From Exophiala sp. HKRS030 (lineage: Eukaryota; Ascomycota; Eurotiomycetes; Chaetothyriales; Herpotrichiellaceae), in NCBI GenBank assembly GCA_023897205.1, contig JAHWDD010000005.1:496001-560000 (forward strand): a DNA stretch of 64,000 nucleotides. The letters are read 5' to 3'. The translations under genes and the position numbers were made by a program. The notes under the pieces were generated by a model. It ran no database searches, had not been told where the DNA came from, and worked only from the letters and a program-made list of their open reading frames with translations. Shown here in pieces: positions 24,115-36,039 of the stretch; position 1 is the stretch's first letter; each line of letters starts with the position of its first letter.

Positions 24115-24850
24115 ATGATGATGCCATTCTGCGCAAACACAAGAGCATCCACTATGCAGCGCAACCCCTCCACCATCCCTACATCCTCCTCCATGATGAA
24201 GATCAAACAACGACCGTCGACATCCCGCCGTGGGAGTACGATCTCAACCTCCAGGACTCCTTCGCGCCTTCCCTCGATTCGAGAAGAATGTCCAGCCTAT
24301 GACTCAGTATGTTCGACACCTTTGAGTGAACAACAAACCCAAGAAGACTTTCTCGATGACCACCACCACCACCCTTCCAGGTCGTACACCGAAGAATCAC
24401 TCGAAGATGAAACCAGACACGACTCTGACGAGGAGGAACTACCCCCTTACGTTCTGCTGGACAACGGCATCAACAAACCCGCCTACTCTAGACGAGTAAG
24501 GGAGGCAACTTCGTCGTCGTCCACGACGTCGGTGGTGGAACAACCACAACAGTCGTCCAAGCTCGATGGCATCTTGTGTCCCCGATGTAATTTGAGGAGG
24601 GCAAAAGCTTGGTATCGTCAAAGGATTCTCAATGATAATGACTCAGGGTCAGTGCTTTCTTCCTCTGTTTCCATCTCCCCAAGTAGGTATCAAACCGATG
24701 ACCGTGACTGACTTGATTTGTTTGATCAGATCGAAAGCAAAGTCCAAGTCGAAGCCGAAACCAAAACCCAAACCAAAACGTCAAATGCCGACATACTATA
24801 CTCAGGCCGACCTAGACAACAATCTCAGTTTTGCATATTATCTCTTCTAG
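24115..24850 (+). CDS. Small unrecognised protein with CxxC motif and Lys-Pro repeat tail
   Basis: Exons 24115-24647 and 24730-24850 (82-nt intron) give 217 residues. The start MMMPFCANTR has a good context (CACAATG). The body is Ser/Thr-rich, with a His run (DDHHHHPS), an acidic patch (DSDEEELPPYVLLD) and a segment LDGILCPRCNLRRAKAWYRQRIL carrying CxxC followed by basic residues. The intron falls in the codon for a Gly, and the joined tail reads SGSKAKSKSKPKPKPKPKPKRQ followed by MPTYYTQADLDNNLSFAYYLF. The in-phase splice into a long basic repeat and a tidy C-terminus argues for a real gene. The basic tail could bind nucleic acid or act as a nuclear localisation signal. I do not recognise the family. 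Confidence 0.6.
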
Positions 24851-25969
24851 ATGGCCTTTATCAACAACGATGTTGGTGACGAGACACAACCAAGTCGATC
24901 CCTGGAGGATACATATCACTTTTTGTTCTGCCTTGTGCAAAATTCCTCTACGACTTCTTTCCTTTTTTGTTGTTTAATTTTTATTCTCGTGTTTGAAACA
25001 GGGGAAACTTGGAATAAGAATCAGAAGAGACCTCGATAGTACTCGAACAACGTTTCGATGACGAGTTTTGTTGGAGTATGGACGGTGGCACACTGGCACA
25101 TATGATATGATTGATCGATCGATTGATACAGAGACAGCCAGAGAAAGAAAGATACCCAGATTATATGAATGATAAATATGAATATGGAACCTGATTGCTG
25201 TGAAAATGTTACAGAGTGGTTGTGTGTTTCGTCAACGACTGTTTGCTTCCACAGAAACTACACCACCGATTTTCCTTTCTTCGATCGGAATCTCTTTTTG
25301 GCATTGATTGTGTGGTGTGTCTTATCGTTGTGTCTTGCTATTTTTTTGGTCTCCTACAAGGGACTGGGGGTCGAGAGAAGATCTACCATCGTCATGCAGA
25401 GGGGCCAGACATATTGGAAAAAAACCACCCCAGCCAACTAGAATAATCTTACATGTAATCAATATTTTGGCAATTGACAGTGACAACGCACACCTTTCTG
25501 CGAGCCTCTCTTTTCTTACTTGATCCGCCTTTACCTGTGGTAAATGGTGACAACATTCATCAGCATGAAGAAAGATGAGCATTGTCATCCGTGAGACAAT
25601 TCTACCCCTAGCGCACAGAGGCAACATTAGCAGAAAGAGTCGACAATACGACGATGACCTTTTCAATATTATTCCCACCTGAACAAGATCTCTGATGGAC
25701 GTATCCCCTAAGTCTCTCGCCACACTATATCACTGTACACGTGTTGTGGTGCCAACACTCCCCATGGAAGTATTGGTAGAGAGATACGTTTCATCACTCA
25801 AGGTACTTCCGACGGCCCGGCCACTCTGGTTGTATTATAGGCTCCTACTCCTAGGCACCCTCTGGGTCCGGACCTCTCTGGTTTGTCATAATGTGCAACA
25901 AGTCCAGTTCCTCCCAATGCAGGCTTCTCTTTGGCATTGGCGTGTTATTTCCCCAAATCACCCCCCAGG
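24851..25969. other. Convergent intergenic region; nothing supported
   Basis: T-rich sequence downstream of the small Lys-Pro gene and downstream of the GMC oxidoreductase gene. Frames of 60-130 codons occur without recognisable content. Confidence 0.45.
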
Positions 25970-28100
25970 TCAAGCATCTTCCAAGACGGCATCGGCGGCC
26001 TTTTCACTGACCATGTACGTGGGCAGGACGATGTAGTAACCCGGGATCTTGGGATAGACACTGGCGTCCACCACCCTGAGCCCGTCGGCGCCCCTGACCC
26101 GAAACTTGGAATCCAAGACGGCGTTCGGGTCGTCGTCTGCCCCGATCGGGCAGGTACAACTGGCGTGGTGACCCCACGCCTCCTTCTTGATCCAATCCTT
26201 CATCTGTTGTTTGGTGTCGACTCGATCCTCACCGGGCCACACTTCCTTGAACGTCCCCTGGAGGGGGATGTAATCCCGGAACATTTCCCTCGAGAGTTGC
26301 ATGCCTTCGTAGACGGCCTCGAGGTCCTTTTCGTCGGCCCCATCGGCCGTGTTTCCCGTGTCAAAGTAGTTGAAGTTGATCAGGGGGGTGTCTCTGGGGT
26401 CGGTGGACCTCAGGGTCACGGTCCCTTTGTCGTTGCGAGAGTGAGCCTTGAGCACGATCCAGGCCCAGTGGTGGGCGTCCTTCAGGGACTCGTTGGCGTA
26501 GCCCGGGTGGTAACCGGTAAAGTAGGCGGGGGCCCCCGAGATGAGCAGGTCGGGGTCGTCGCCGGGTCCGGCCGCGGAGGACCTTTTCACGACGGCGACG
26601 GCGATACCGTTGGTGGCGTACGTCCCTTTGAGTGAAGGTCCCGGCAGGTTCTTCCATTGTTCCAGGCAAGGGTCGGGCTCCGTGCGGAGGAAGGTACACG
26701 AGTGAGTGATGGCGAAGTCGGTGTTGCTGTCGCCGACGATGGTGGCCTCGTACCGATCCTGCAAGTTCGTCCCCACCCCCGGTAGGTCCACGACGACGGG
26801 AATGTCAAACTTTTCAAGTTCAGCCTTGGGCCCGACCCCGGACAGCTTGAGGAGTTGGGGAGAGTTGAATGCACCGGCAGAGACGATGACTTCTTTCCCG
26901 GCGTCCACGCTGCCTTCGGTTCCCGTGGACGATGACTTGGACAGGGGATCGGCGCGGTACAGTCGAGGACCTTGGATGTAGTCAACCCCCACCGCTTTGG
27001 GTTTGGTTCCGGTGGTGTCGAATCGAACCTTGGTGACGAGGGTGTTTAGTTTGATGTCGAGGTGGTATTTGCGCGAGCCGTCAGGGTTCACGGCGTTTGC
27101 GGTGGCGAGGATAAAGTCTCGTGGACCATTGCGTTTCTTTTCAACCTCGGTGACGGCGATCGGAACCTGGTACAGACCTTCTTGGGAATCTCGGGAGGGG
27201 ACGTAAGCGTTGATGTCACGCAGGAGAACCTCACCGAGACCGGCAACCGTGTTGATGACTTTGCCAAGGAGGCCTTTGCCCATGGCCGTCCCGGCCGAGA
27301 TGATCAGAGACAAGAGTTTTGTATCTTCGACGGCGAGAGACAGCTCCGTGAGACTGGTCTCGAACCATCCGTCGAACCCGTGACCGACGACGCTGTTGGG
27401 GAGGTACCTGCACCGTTCGAGACGTTGGAAATACTTTCTCATGTTGTCGGCGCGCCAGGTGTCGTCACCCGTGACGCTCGCGATGTTGTTCCAGTCGCTC
27501 TCGTGCGGGTAGATTGTGATCATGGCGTTGTGCGCCGCGCAGCCCCCCAAAGTTCCTGTGCGCGGGTACCAGATCCCCAGGGGGTTCGAACCGGCAGGGG
27601 GGCTGTTGCCGACGTAGTGGTCGCCCGAAGGCGTGTCCCAGACCATCTTGGAGTCTTGTTCCTGCCGGGACTCGTCCGGGTAGTGGTTGACGAAGTAGTC
27701 CCATCGCATCGGCGCGTATTCCGTCGCCTGTAGTTGAAGGGCGGGCACCTGTTGGAACACGGCGTCTCCATGGTCGTCCCCGGCGTCGATCAAGAGGACC
27801 TTGTAACCTGCTATGGCCAGCCTCGAAGCCAACGGGCCACCCCCGGGGCCACTACCGACGACGATGTAGTCATATTCGGTCGAGTTTGCCGCCGGTCCCT
27901 GAGTGGTACTATTCTGGGACTGGGCGGTGACGTTAATGCTTTGTCGTTTTGAGGCATGATTGGAGTGTAGATGTCTATGTCCGGCCGTGCTTGATTGTGA
28001 TGTTAGCTTATATGTGTTTAAACGGAACAAAGCTCTTCAGTATCACTCACAAAGCTGTCACGACCGGACTCAAGAGTGCAAGAAAAGCAAAAGCCTTCAT
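25970..28100 (-). CDS. Secreted GMC-family FAD oxidoreductase
   Basis: Exon 1 (28100-28051) encodes a clean signal peptide, MKAFAFLALLSPVVTA. A 61-nt intron joins it to exon 2 (27989-25970), giving 689 residues. The FAD-binding Rossmann motif GSGPGGGPLASRLA starts at residue 62. GMC signatures follow: TGTLGGCAAHNAM, and VSAGAFNSPQLLKLSGVG near residue 390. The C-terminal catalytic region begins GHHASCTCPIG with the first catalytic His at about 625. At the position of the second catalytic His/Asn of glucose oxidase-type enzymes there is Tyr (about 669, KIPGYYIVLPTYMVSEKAAD). The enzyme probably oxidises an alcohol or sugar outside the cell, with oxygen or a quinone as acceptor; the substrate is unknown. 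G+C is high, which gives long but meaningless antisense frames. Confidence 0.9.
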
Positions 28101-29775
28101 GGTTTTTGGATGGTTCCAGAGGGAGTGAAGAAAGCCACAACCACAACCACAAACCAAAATCTCTCTCCCCTCTCTGCTCGAAGAACATACAACTCGAAAA
28201 ACAAAAAGGAATGACTTGAGGGTCAGGCAAAAGAAAGAGCGACGTCTGAGTGAGTGTCACCAACGCATCAGCCTCGTGTGTGAGAGGGAAGTTATATTCT
28301 ACCACAAGTATACCGTACGATCGCTGTTCCAGTACTACACCGAGAGAACCGCCAGGGAATCTGGAATTAAGGCATCCACCCGGATGTACACCGAGAGAGA
28401 AGTGATGTGCATTGGAGGGACATTGTCGTGGTGTCGATGATGATGATGTGACGGTCGAGTCAGTCTTGCAGATACTCCGTCCGGTCGACCCTCCCCGGTC
28501 GACCTTGAACTAGTAATATGGGCACCTTGGGACCTCTAGTAGAAGTTCACAAACAATGGAGACACGCTGGGACAGAAAACCCAAGGAAGCGCCGGCAAAA
28601 GTATGAGGAATATGAAGGTGGAGTCAAGCCATTCCAGTCCAAGAACCCAACAACCTCTCAGCACACAAGTATACTACTGTACTGTACATCAGTAGCAGGG
28701 CTTAGCATTGTGTAGTGGAGACATTAAATACTCCGTAGGACTTTGGGCATGAATAAGGAACAAGGCTGCAGAGCAAGTTTCATCACTCAAAGGACCCATG
28801 AACCATGTCCTCTACTTTTTATTACAGTAGTCCTTGTAATTTCTGGCTCGGGCAACCAGGAAGAACCCATCACCTAGACAGCGGCCTGCTCTGCCTTTGG
28901 CGGTTGCCTCAGGGGCATTTTTGTTGACCTGCTCATAAGCACCTATGATGGCTATGCACTGCAGGGTTTTTTCCCATGACAAACGGACAACCTAGACTGA
29001 TGAAAGGTTTGAAGCCTTGTCGTGTCAAGTACCAGGTTCTTTTTTCCTTCGAGTGGTCCGAATGGGGTCACTCATTGATCAGTGAATCAGACCCGGCAAA
29101 AGGCGCCCCGACATTCAAAAGGTTATGATCGACAACAACGGCTTTCGAACCGTTGATCTGGGACCAGGGCATTGACCCCCCTGCGTTAGTGGCCCCGGGA
29201 GAGCCTTGCACGAGGCTAACTACCTTAACGCTACCCCAAGTCGGAAACTAAGAAAACTGCCCCGGATGCGGACACCTCATTAATCAGAAGGGCCACTTGA
29301 TCATACTCCGTACAATCACGCACATACAGTGGCTCACGGCGTAATTTTAAGCGGTGGTGCTCGGTATGACTTAACAAGGACCTTGTGTGACAGACCACAA
29401 CAGGTGGGTCTTTCTCTCCTCAAGCACAAGACCACACTGGCTAGCTTCTTTTCGAGATATCTGTTGCGTAAAGAGAATGAGAAGGTGTCTGCTGCAGTAG
29501 TCACGAGCGAGGCATTGAGGTACAGTAGAGTATCCTCTGCATCCTGATTTTTTGGGAGATGGACGTTGTTTACTGTAGTTGGAATTTATGTGTGGATTAA
29601 CCGTGCTTGATTATACCTGTAAACCTGTGAAACTCTTTAGGAGGAAATTAGACTGATTCTTCCTTGGAATACGTTATTGTACCAGAACAGGTGTGCCAGA
29701 GGTTCCAGAGGGAGTAGTTGTCTTTTTCACGCTTCCAGACGCCGAAATCTTCTGAGTAGACTGCAGTGAAGCACT
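28101..29775. other. Intergenic region rich in short motifs
   Basis: No gene is supported. The region holds exact TACTCCGTA at 28729-28737 and 29304-29312, a near copy at 28473-28481, two GGTCGACC palindromes (28483-28490 and 28497-28504), and one copy (29125-29145) of a 21-mer that recurs with one mismatch at 33016-33036. Confidence 0.45.
28483..28504. promoter_or_regulatory. Paired GGTCGACC palindromes
   Basis: Two identical 8-bp palindromes, GGTCGACC, start 14 bp apart (28483 and 28497). They lie about 385 bp upstream of the GMC oxidoreductase start and beside a TACTCCGT copy. Closely paired palindromes of this kind can be sites for a dimeric regulator, but function is only inferred. Confidence 0.3.
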
Positions 29776-31407
29776 TCAGATTGCGACACCTGGTCTGCTG
29801 TCACCACGAATGCTTTCGACATCCACCAAAGGGTGAAAGTTGTCCTTGTTGTCATCTTTTTGAAAGTCCAAATGAATCGCTGGTGACGCCCCTCGGCTTG
29901 AACGTCCGGTATTGCTTCCTTTGGTACTTCCCTTTGTACTTTTGCCTCGAACCGTTCCGCCTCCAAAGACCTGGGGGAAATAGTGTTTGAACAAGGAGTA
30001 CAGTGCTGGCATACAGGCGCAGATGATTCCGACGTGTAATTCGATCGAAGACCAGTATCCAAAGGGGACGCCGTCGTATGAGACATTGCTGGATTTGGCA
30101 AATGAAAACAATGTGTCAAGTCGAAGGATGCTCACAATGGTAACACTGGGGTGGAAGAAAAGACAAGATCAGTAAAACTGTTTGTAGCCATGTTTGTGAG
30201 GAGTGTAGAAAGGGCTTCTCGATGGCAATGGAGAAAACTTACAATACTCCCACACTCAGCATGATGGATATTTGTAGTTTCTTCTTCCAGTGCAGGTTCA
30301 GCCTCGAAATCAACCCCAGCGGCATCACGATGATTGCCACGTCCAGGGCGATGTTAGTTCCAGCGGCGGCCCATCCCTGAGCGTTGACGTTGTTGCAGTG
30401 TCCTTCGTGCTCCCCGTCCCAGTGCGTCCACGCGAGGCTCACGGGCTGACACTGCAGGGCAGACACGAGGACAAATGCGATCATATACGCAATAGTTGCA
30501 GCCATGGCAATAAGCACGAGCCGGCGAAAGTACATCTCTGGGAAAACTCGAAGGTAGAAGCAGAGGATGGCGACTTTGGTCATGGAGACTGTGATGATAT
30601 ACACGACTTCGTCAATATAATAGATCTAATTATACCCAATGTCAGTTAAAATAAGGACTCGCCACTTTTGACAGGAAGGTACATACTTTGAGGATCTCGG
30701 TAATGTGATCGAAAGGTATTGTCCAAATGTCTTTCCCATACCCATTCTTCGTGACTGTTGAGCAGTGTGAGTAGATATGCAAAACAGAAGCACTTCAGCC
30801 TATTACTTACGTATCAATGAAAGAACAGAGAATACGACGCCAAGTGCCTATTATATATATCAGTAGACATTCACAGAAGGATTAATGTGCTTCTTACCAT
30901 TGCAATGGTGATGCTGAGGTCGTCGTAACCAAATGTCGCTGCAGGCACAGTATACTTTGCAAAGATGCGCACAAAATAGACGATCAAAGCTACGGCACCT
31001 CCGCCAGCACCGAAACCTGATACTAGATGGCTTCGATCGCGTATAGGAGCTCCGCAAGTTGTGTAGGACACATTTTGTGTAGCTATGACGGTCAGAGTTG
31101 ACGTCCATTGGCATACGAAGGGGGTTGTTCCTTACTTAATGCTTCTCTTATGGTACATTTCACAGCAACACACTCGGTGATGGCAGCTGTCAACTCTTTG
31201 TCCGTACAGATACATGCTGTATCGGTAGGGGAACATTGGGACTGGGCAATACCCGCCATGGTGCAGTTAAGCTGAGTTCTGTCAGTGTGTATGTTGAAGC
31301 TAGGGAGGATGTCTTCTTACACCACATTCGGGATATTCTTGCTGAGCTCTGATAGTCGACAGTATTGCCAGAATTAGAAGAACGACGAATGTAATTGGAC
31401 ACCGCAT
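29776..31407 (-). CDS. CFEM-domain rhodopsin-like (Pth11-type) seven-helix receptor
   Basis: Seven exons (31407-31321, 31271-31136, 31082-30898, 30847-30811, 30754-30687, 30625-30243, 30145-29776) join in phase to 421 residues. A signal peptide (MRCPITFVVLLILAILSTIRAQ) precedes a CFEM domain with all eight cysteines in order (YPECG, LNC, SQC, TAC, ICT, TEC, VKC, TTCG). Seven membrane helices follow with landmarks of the fungal rhodopsin-like domain: FGYDDLSITIAM, NGYGKDIWTIP, YYIDEVVYIITVSMTKVAILCFYLRVF, and GQWAA-type NAQGWAAAGTNIALDVAI. The tail is cytoplasmic, basic and Ser-rich. Relatives of this class include Pth11, which senses surface cues during plant infection, but most members are uncharacterised. 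It is divergent from the peroxygenase gene. Confidence 0.92.
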
Positions 31408-33488
31408 TGTGCCTGTGTTGTGTCGAAGTAATAGAGTCCTCTTTGGCACCTCGTGAGAACTGGGACATAACGTTCAAAAGACTCCTGATGTATATAGTTT
31501 TCCAGTCGACTGATCGGCAGCCAGGTGGGAAAGACCCGTTCAGGACTCTGTAGTGATTGTGTATTCTTTGTAGTTCCGCATCAGCAAGCATACATGCAAT
31601 ACCCAGCCTTCTCGCTGTTGACTGCATGTATCCTTGTGGGCACGGCCTATCCTGAAGTGGATTTATAGACCCTGTCCGTCAAGTAGGGTATGACCTGTCG
31701 TCTGAAGGCACCGAAAACTGGTCAATGCATGGGTATTGGAATACTAGGATCCGAATGTTTGAAGAGCATGTGCTGTCCGGTAAAGAGGACTCGTAGGCTT
31801 TCCGTTAGAACTGGTCTCCCAAGACTTAGTTGCAGGGATTTTGGCAGGCTTGTAAAGGCCCAAGGGGCCAAGAATTGTCAACCACCGAATGATTCAGTTC
31901 AATCCTTCGGTGGATATGCACCTAGAACGATCGTCCCTGGTTGTGCAGACGAGAAGAGACCGCTGATACTCGTACAAGTAGGAACAGGGCGGATTTCCTC
32001 GTTGTGGGTTCAACTAATGTGCTGAGCCGTCAGGGCGGGTGCACCATATCATGTCCTTGCTGGGGCATAAAGTTGGAAAGTCGGGATCATGCCATGAAAT
32101 GTGCCACCGCTGTCAGAAATGACTTGGGCAGAGGATCAATAATGCAGACATGGCTCCGCACAAGGCTCCTGGCTCTCATCCCTCCAGCCTTGCCGCAGGG
32201 AGTCCCCGGTATCATTTTTCCACTGACGGTGTCGCCCCAGAAAAGAGAAAATCACTCCGTAGCACGACGCCGGCTAAAGCTTCCTTAGGAGCGGTCCCGA
32301 TCATCAACGTTTGCGGAACAATTAGATTATGCTATTGGTGCCATCAATCCGCAGAGGCTTAAGGCTGCTTTTGACATATGTAGAATTATGAGACTTGCTC
32401 CATAGTATCGATACCTTTGCCTCATTGCCTCTCAGGACGGGAGGACGACGAGTTTCCTCAGGAGGACAGACCCAGACGCCCTGCGCCAGCAGATTGCTTG
32501 CTTCTCCTTGCAAGGCTTGGAGACATGGCAAAAAAAATATTGCTCCCCGTTCAAGGAGAGTCCATGTGTCCAAACAGCCGAATGATCAGCAATCATGGAC
32601 ATCCAGAAGGAAGAAGGAGCAAACGGTGCCGTAGACCTGGCATAGCCTGACAGGATAACGGTCGGATCCACTTTGTGTATGGGTCACAGGAGATGCCTTG
32701 CAGCTGCCAGCCACAGCATGGCGAGAGTGATTGACAGACTCCCGCGTGCCATAACCGGACACGCTTCGCCATGACGCTGGCGCAATTTCTGATGCACTTG
32801 CATATCCTTGTGTCTTGGGACTTGTCGTGAGCTTTGATTAAGGGTATGGGGCGCTTGCCTTAATGAAGGACCCGATCATACTATTGGCGTCCCATTCTCC
32901 ACTTCCCTGTTGGCTGCTTCAGAAACCAGGTCGCTGGCCCGACGAGGCGAAAGTGGCTGGATCCTCGAGTATAGCCAATCCTTGGCACTTTTATACCATT
33001 CCATTCTAATAGAAGATGATCGACATCAACGGCTTTTTAGAACCTCTTGGTAAATAGCCGGACGACCAGGCTGGGGGCTAACATCGTGGTGAATGTTTCA
33101 CAAGCTCATCCCGATCATACCATGGTTCTTTTCGGCAGTTCTTGAATGACTCGCCTCGCGGAATTGCGCACGCTCGATCAACTCCATCAACAAGAAAGGT
33201 ACTCGGACTCCGTAGAATGCTTGGTTTTACCCGCTACTTGATAGGTCCATGGTGGTTTGAAACGAAAAGAACAAACTCTGGTCTAGCTGGTATGCCCAAC
33301 TATACAGATCGGCGTTGAACAATTACAGATGATTTGCATAGTCACCATGGTCGCTGTCAGGATGTAGGATCGCGACAATAATTTTTCATATTCGGCGTTG
33401 CTGTCAACATTCGATAACTCACCCAAGTCACTCTTTCTTTGCGTGCGTTGCTCCCGGTGCAGTGACACTGTCATTCGTTTGCCTAATA
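31408..33488. other. Long divergent intergenic region
   Basis: 2.1 kb without a supported gene. It holds one-mismatch copies of the TACTCCGTA motif at 32253-32261 and 33206-33214 and the second copy (33016-33036) of the 21-mer seen at 29125-29145. Frames up to about 145 codons show no family pattern. A decayed repeat could lie here, but I cannot define its ends. Confidence 0.4.
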
Positions 33489-35095
33489 ATGAGGCTTCTT
33501 CATCATCTCTGCGCCACACTTGCCGGTTGCAGTCTTTTTGCATTTGCATTTCCAACGGCCTCGAATGTCGCGCTCCTAGCAAGATCGGGCGGCTTGGACA
33601 TTCCGGAAGGTCTTTCGCTCGAGCAAATTGTCCACCACGTTCGGAAACACCAGCAAGAAAAGAGACTCCTTTTCGACCCTTTAGTCGACCCAATAGATGG
33701 TATGATGGACATGCAAATATGAGAAACATCCAGGCTGACTGCAATAAGTCAGTGGGAGACATGAATGGCAAGCTCCAGACTTCGACTCTGGTGCACAGCG
33801 AGGTCCATGTCCGGGACTTAATGCATTGGCCAATCATGGCTACATTGATCGATCTGGAGTAGCAAACGTGAGCAGTCACCCGACCACCCGCCGTGGAATT
33901 GTTTCTGACATGAGTATTGCCAGTTCTTGGAAGTTATTGCAGTAATAAATACAGGTGAGTTGGCGAGCAGCCTTGTGCCGTTGGCCTCTAGGCTGATTAT
34001 ATCGCGCAGTATACGGGATGGATATCGGGCTCTCGACAATTCTCTCGACCATGGGTAAATGCTGGTCGTTGGGTATAACATCATAAGCTAAAAATATTGC
34101 AGGCACGGTGTGGACGGGCGATCCCTTGTCCCTGACACCAGGATTTTCGATTGACGGAACATCCCCCAGAGTACAGAACCTGCTAGGGAATCTCTTGGGA
34201 CTCCTGGGTGAGCCACAAGGCATTGGAAGATCCCACAATTTCATCGAGGCCGATGCCTCACTCACACGTGACGACCTGTATGTCACCGGTGATGCCTCAA
34301 CCATGAACATGGACAAATTCTTGAAATTGTATAACCGACCGGGAACCGAGAAAGATGTTATCTCGACAGATGATGTACTCCAGCAGGCAGTTGAGGCTCT
34401 GGATGAATGCATTGAAACAAATCCATACTGCTGGTATGGACCGTACACAGGAATGATTGCCCGGAATGCTGGAGCTGCCTTCACTCTGCGGCTGTTGTCG
34501 AACCATTCTGCACAAGAACCAAATGGCATTATGAGTAAGTTTCTGCCCGACTAGGTTTCTCCAATGGGTACTGACGTTTGCAACAGCCAAAGAAGTGTTC
34601 AAGTCCTTCTGGGGTGTAATTGACACAGAAGACGGTGGACTGGAGTACAAACGAGGCTGGGAGAGAATCCCCGAGAACTGGTTCCGAAGACCTGTGGACT
34701 ATGGCCTCGTTCAAATGAATCTCGACTTCGTGGATTGGTTTCTCAAGTATCCCAAACTGATGTCAATCGGGGGCAACACCGGGACTGTAAACTCCTTTAC
34801 GCCATTAGACATCGGAGACATTTCTGGCGGCGTTCTGAACCTCGAGACTCTGCTGCAGGGGAACAATCTCATTTGCTTTGCATTGCAGATAGTCAAGACG
34901 GTTTCGCCGAATTCGTTGTCCAATTTGTTTGCAACACTGGCCGAGCCATTGAAGTTGATAACGGATGCTCTCGGATCAGCGCTCACACCGCTGACCTGTC
35001 CATCTTTTGGTGACCTTGCATATGGAGGACAGCCGATTTGGGATTCGCTGAACAAGGCATTTGCTGGACCAGAACGTGCCGGTTCACCCTTGTAG
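33489..35095 (+). CDS. Secreted heme-thiolate peroxidase (chloroperoxidase/unspecific peroxygenase family)
   Basis: Six exons (33489-33699, 33749-33867, 33924-33954, 34010-34054, 34103-34534, 34587-35095) give 338 residues. A signal peptide (MRLLHHLCATLAGCSLFAFA) leads to the heme-thiolate motif QRGPCPGLNALANHGYI with the axial Cys at residue 91. The acid-base motif reads EADASLTRDD (Glu184, Asp186), where chloroperoxidase has Glu-His-Asp and long peroxygenases have Glu-Gly-Asp. Family enzymes use hydrogen peroxide to halogenate or to insert oxygen into C-H bonds. The small exons (31 and 45 nt) restore the motif-bearing frame exactly, which makes the model reliable. It is followed on the same strand by the protoglobin and nitroalkane oxidase genes. 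The native substrate is unknown. Confidence 0.9.
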
Positions 35096-36039
35096 GTAGC
35101 TCAAAAAAGCAGAGTCCGCATGAGTTGTGGAGGACTCAGCGTGTGCGCGATTAGTGGCTCACAAATCAATTCTATCTCTCAAACCTGCGGCAGACGGAAA
35201 GATTTTCAAAGGCCGACTGCAGCTATGTGCCTGGCAGTGCTGCAAGTCTTAGGCTCATCGGAGCAGCATAGAGTAGAACCTTGAGGCAGAGTACGAAGAG
35301 CCTCCGCGGACAAACAAATATGAGGGATGGATGTCGTCTCGTAAGACTTTCGGGCGACGCCGGGGCTCCAGTGACCGGCGCTCGACCTTCTGACAACTGC
35401 CGCCGATGTTTTGGTGGTGCTGACATCAATGGTCGCGAGGCTCTGACGGGTGGAACTCATTACCAAACATTTTGCGGAGTGCCTGGAAGGACGAGCTGTT
35501 GGCCATTTTTCCAATATCTCAAGCCATTGGGAATTCTGCTCGATACAGCCGGAGAACGACTTTCAGCGTCGTCCGGACTGCGTTGAACAATGATGTCGTT
35601 GCATTTCTGGAATCCCCAGTAGAAGGGAACATGTATCACTCGCGGAGAAGCGCTCCGTCTGCTCGACTTCCCAGCCCATCGGCCGACCTATCGCATTCGC
35701 GGTATTATCCATATCGTCCTGTACCGCAGCCCCGTGTAACCACATTACATGCCTTTACTAAACTCGGCCATGTTCCGCAATAATGGACATGTGTAGCAGT
35801 GGCAGATCTTTCATGGTGCATGGTTACGCGAAATGGTCCACCCAGAGCCCTCGCGAGCTGATGTTGTGTGCCGGCTGCCGCGGAGATAGATTGTGAGTGA
35901 GTTATCATTCTCATCAATTGACCACCCGGCCCGTTTTCTTCGAAATATATATACAAGAATACGACCCCAGTGTGTAGAGACAAAAGTACACTCTTGAGCC
36001 TTGATAGCACAAGCAAGACTGGACAACACAACAACAATC
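35096..36039. other. Intergenic; nothing supported
   Basis: Region between the peroxygenase and protoglobin genes on the same strand. The last 100 bases contain a TATATATA run near 35945-35955 that may serve the protoglobin promoter. Minus-strand frames up to about 110 codons have no recognisable content. Confidence 0.45.

Noticed and set aside
25931..27733. Two long plus-strand frames (234 and 223 codons) opposite the GMC oxidoreductase
   Set aside because: Antisense shadows of a G+C-rich coding exon; no domain pattern.
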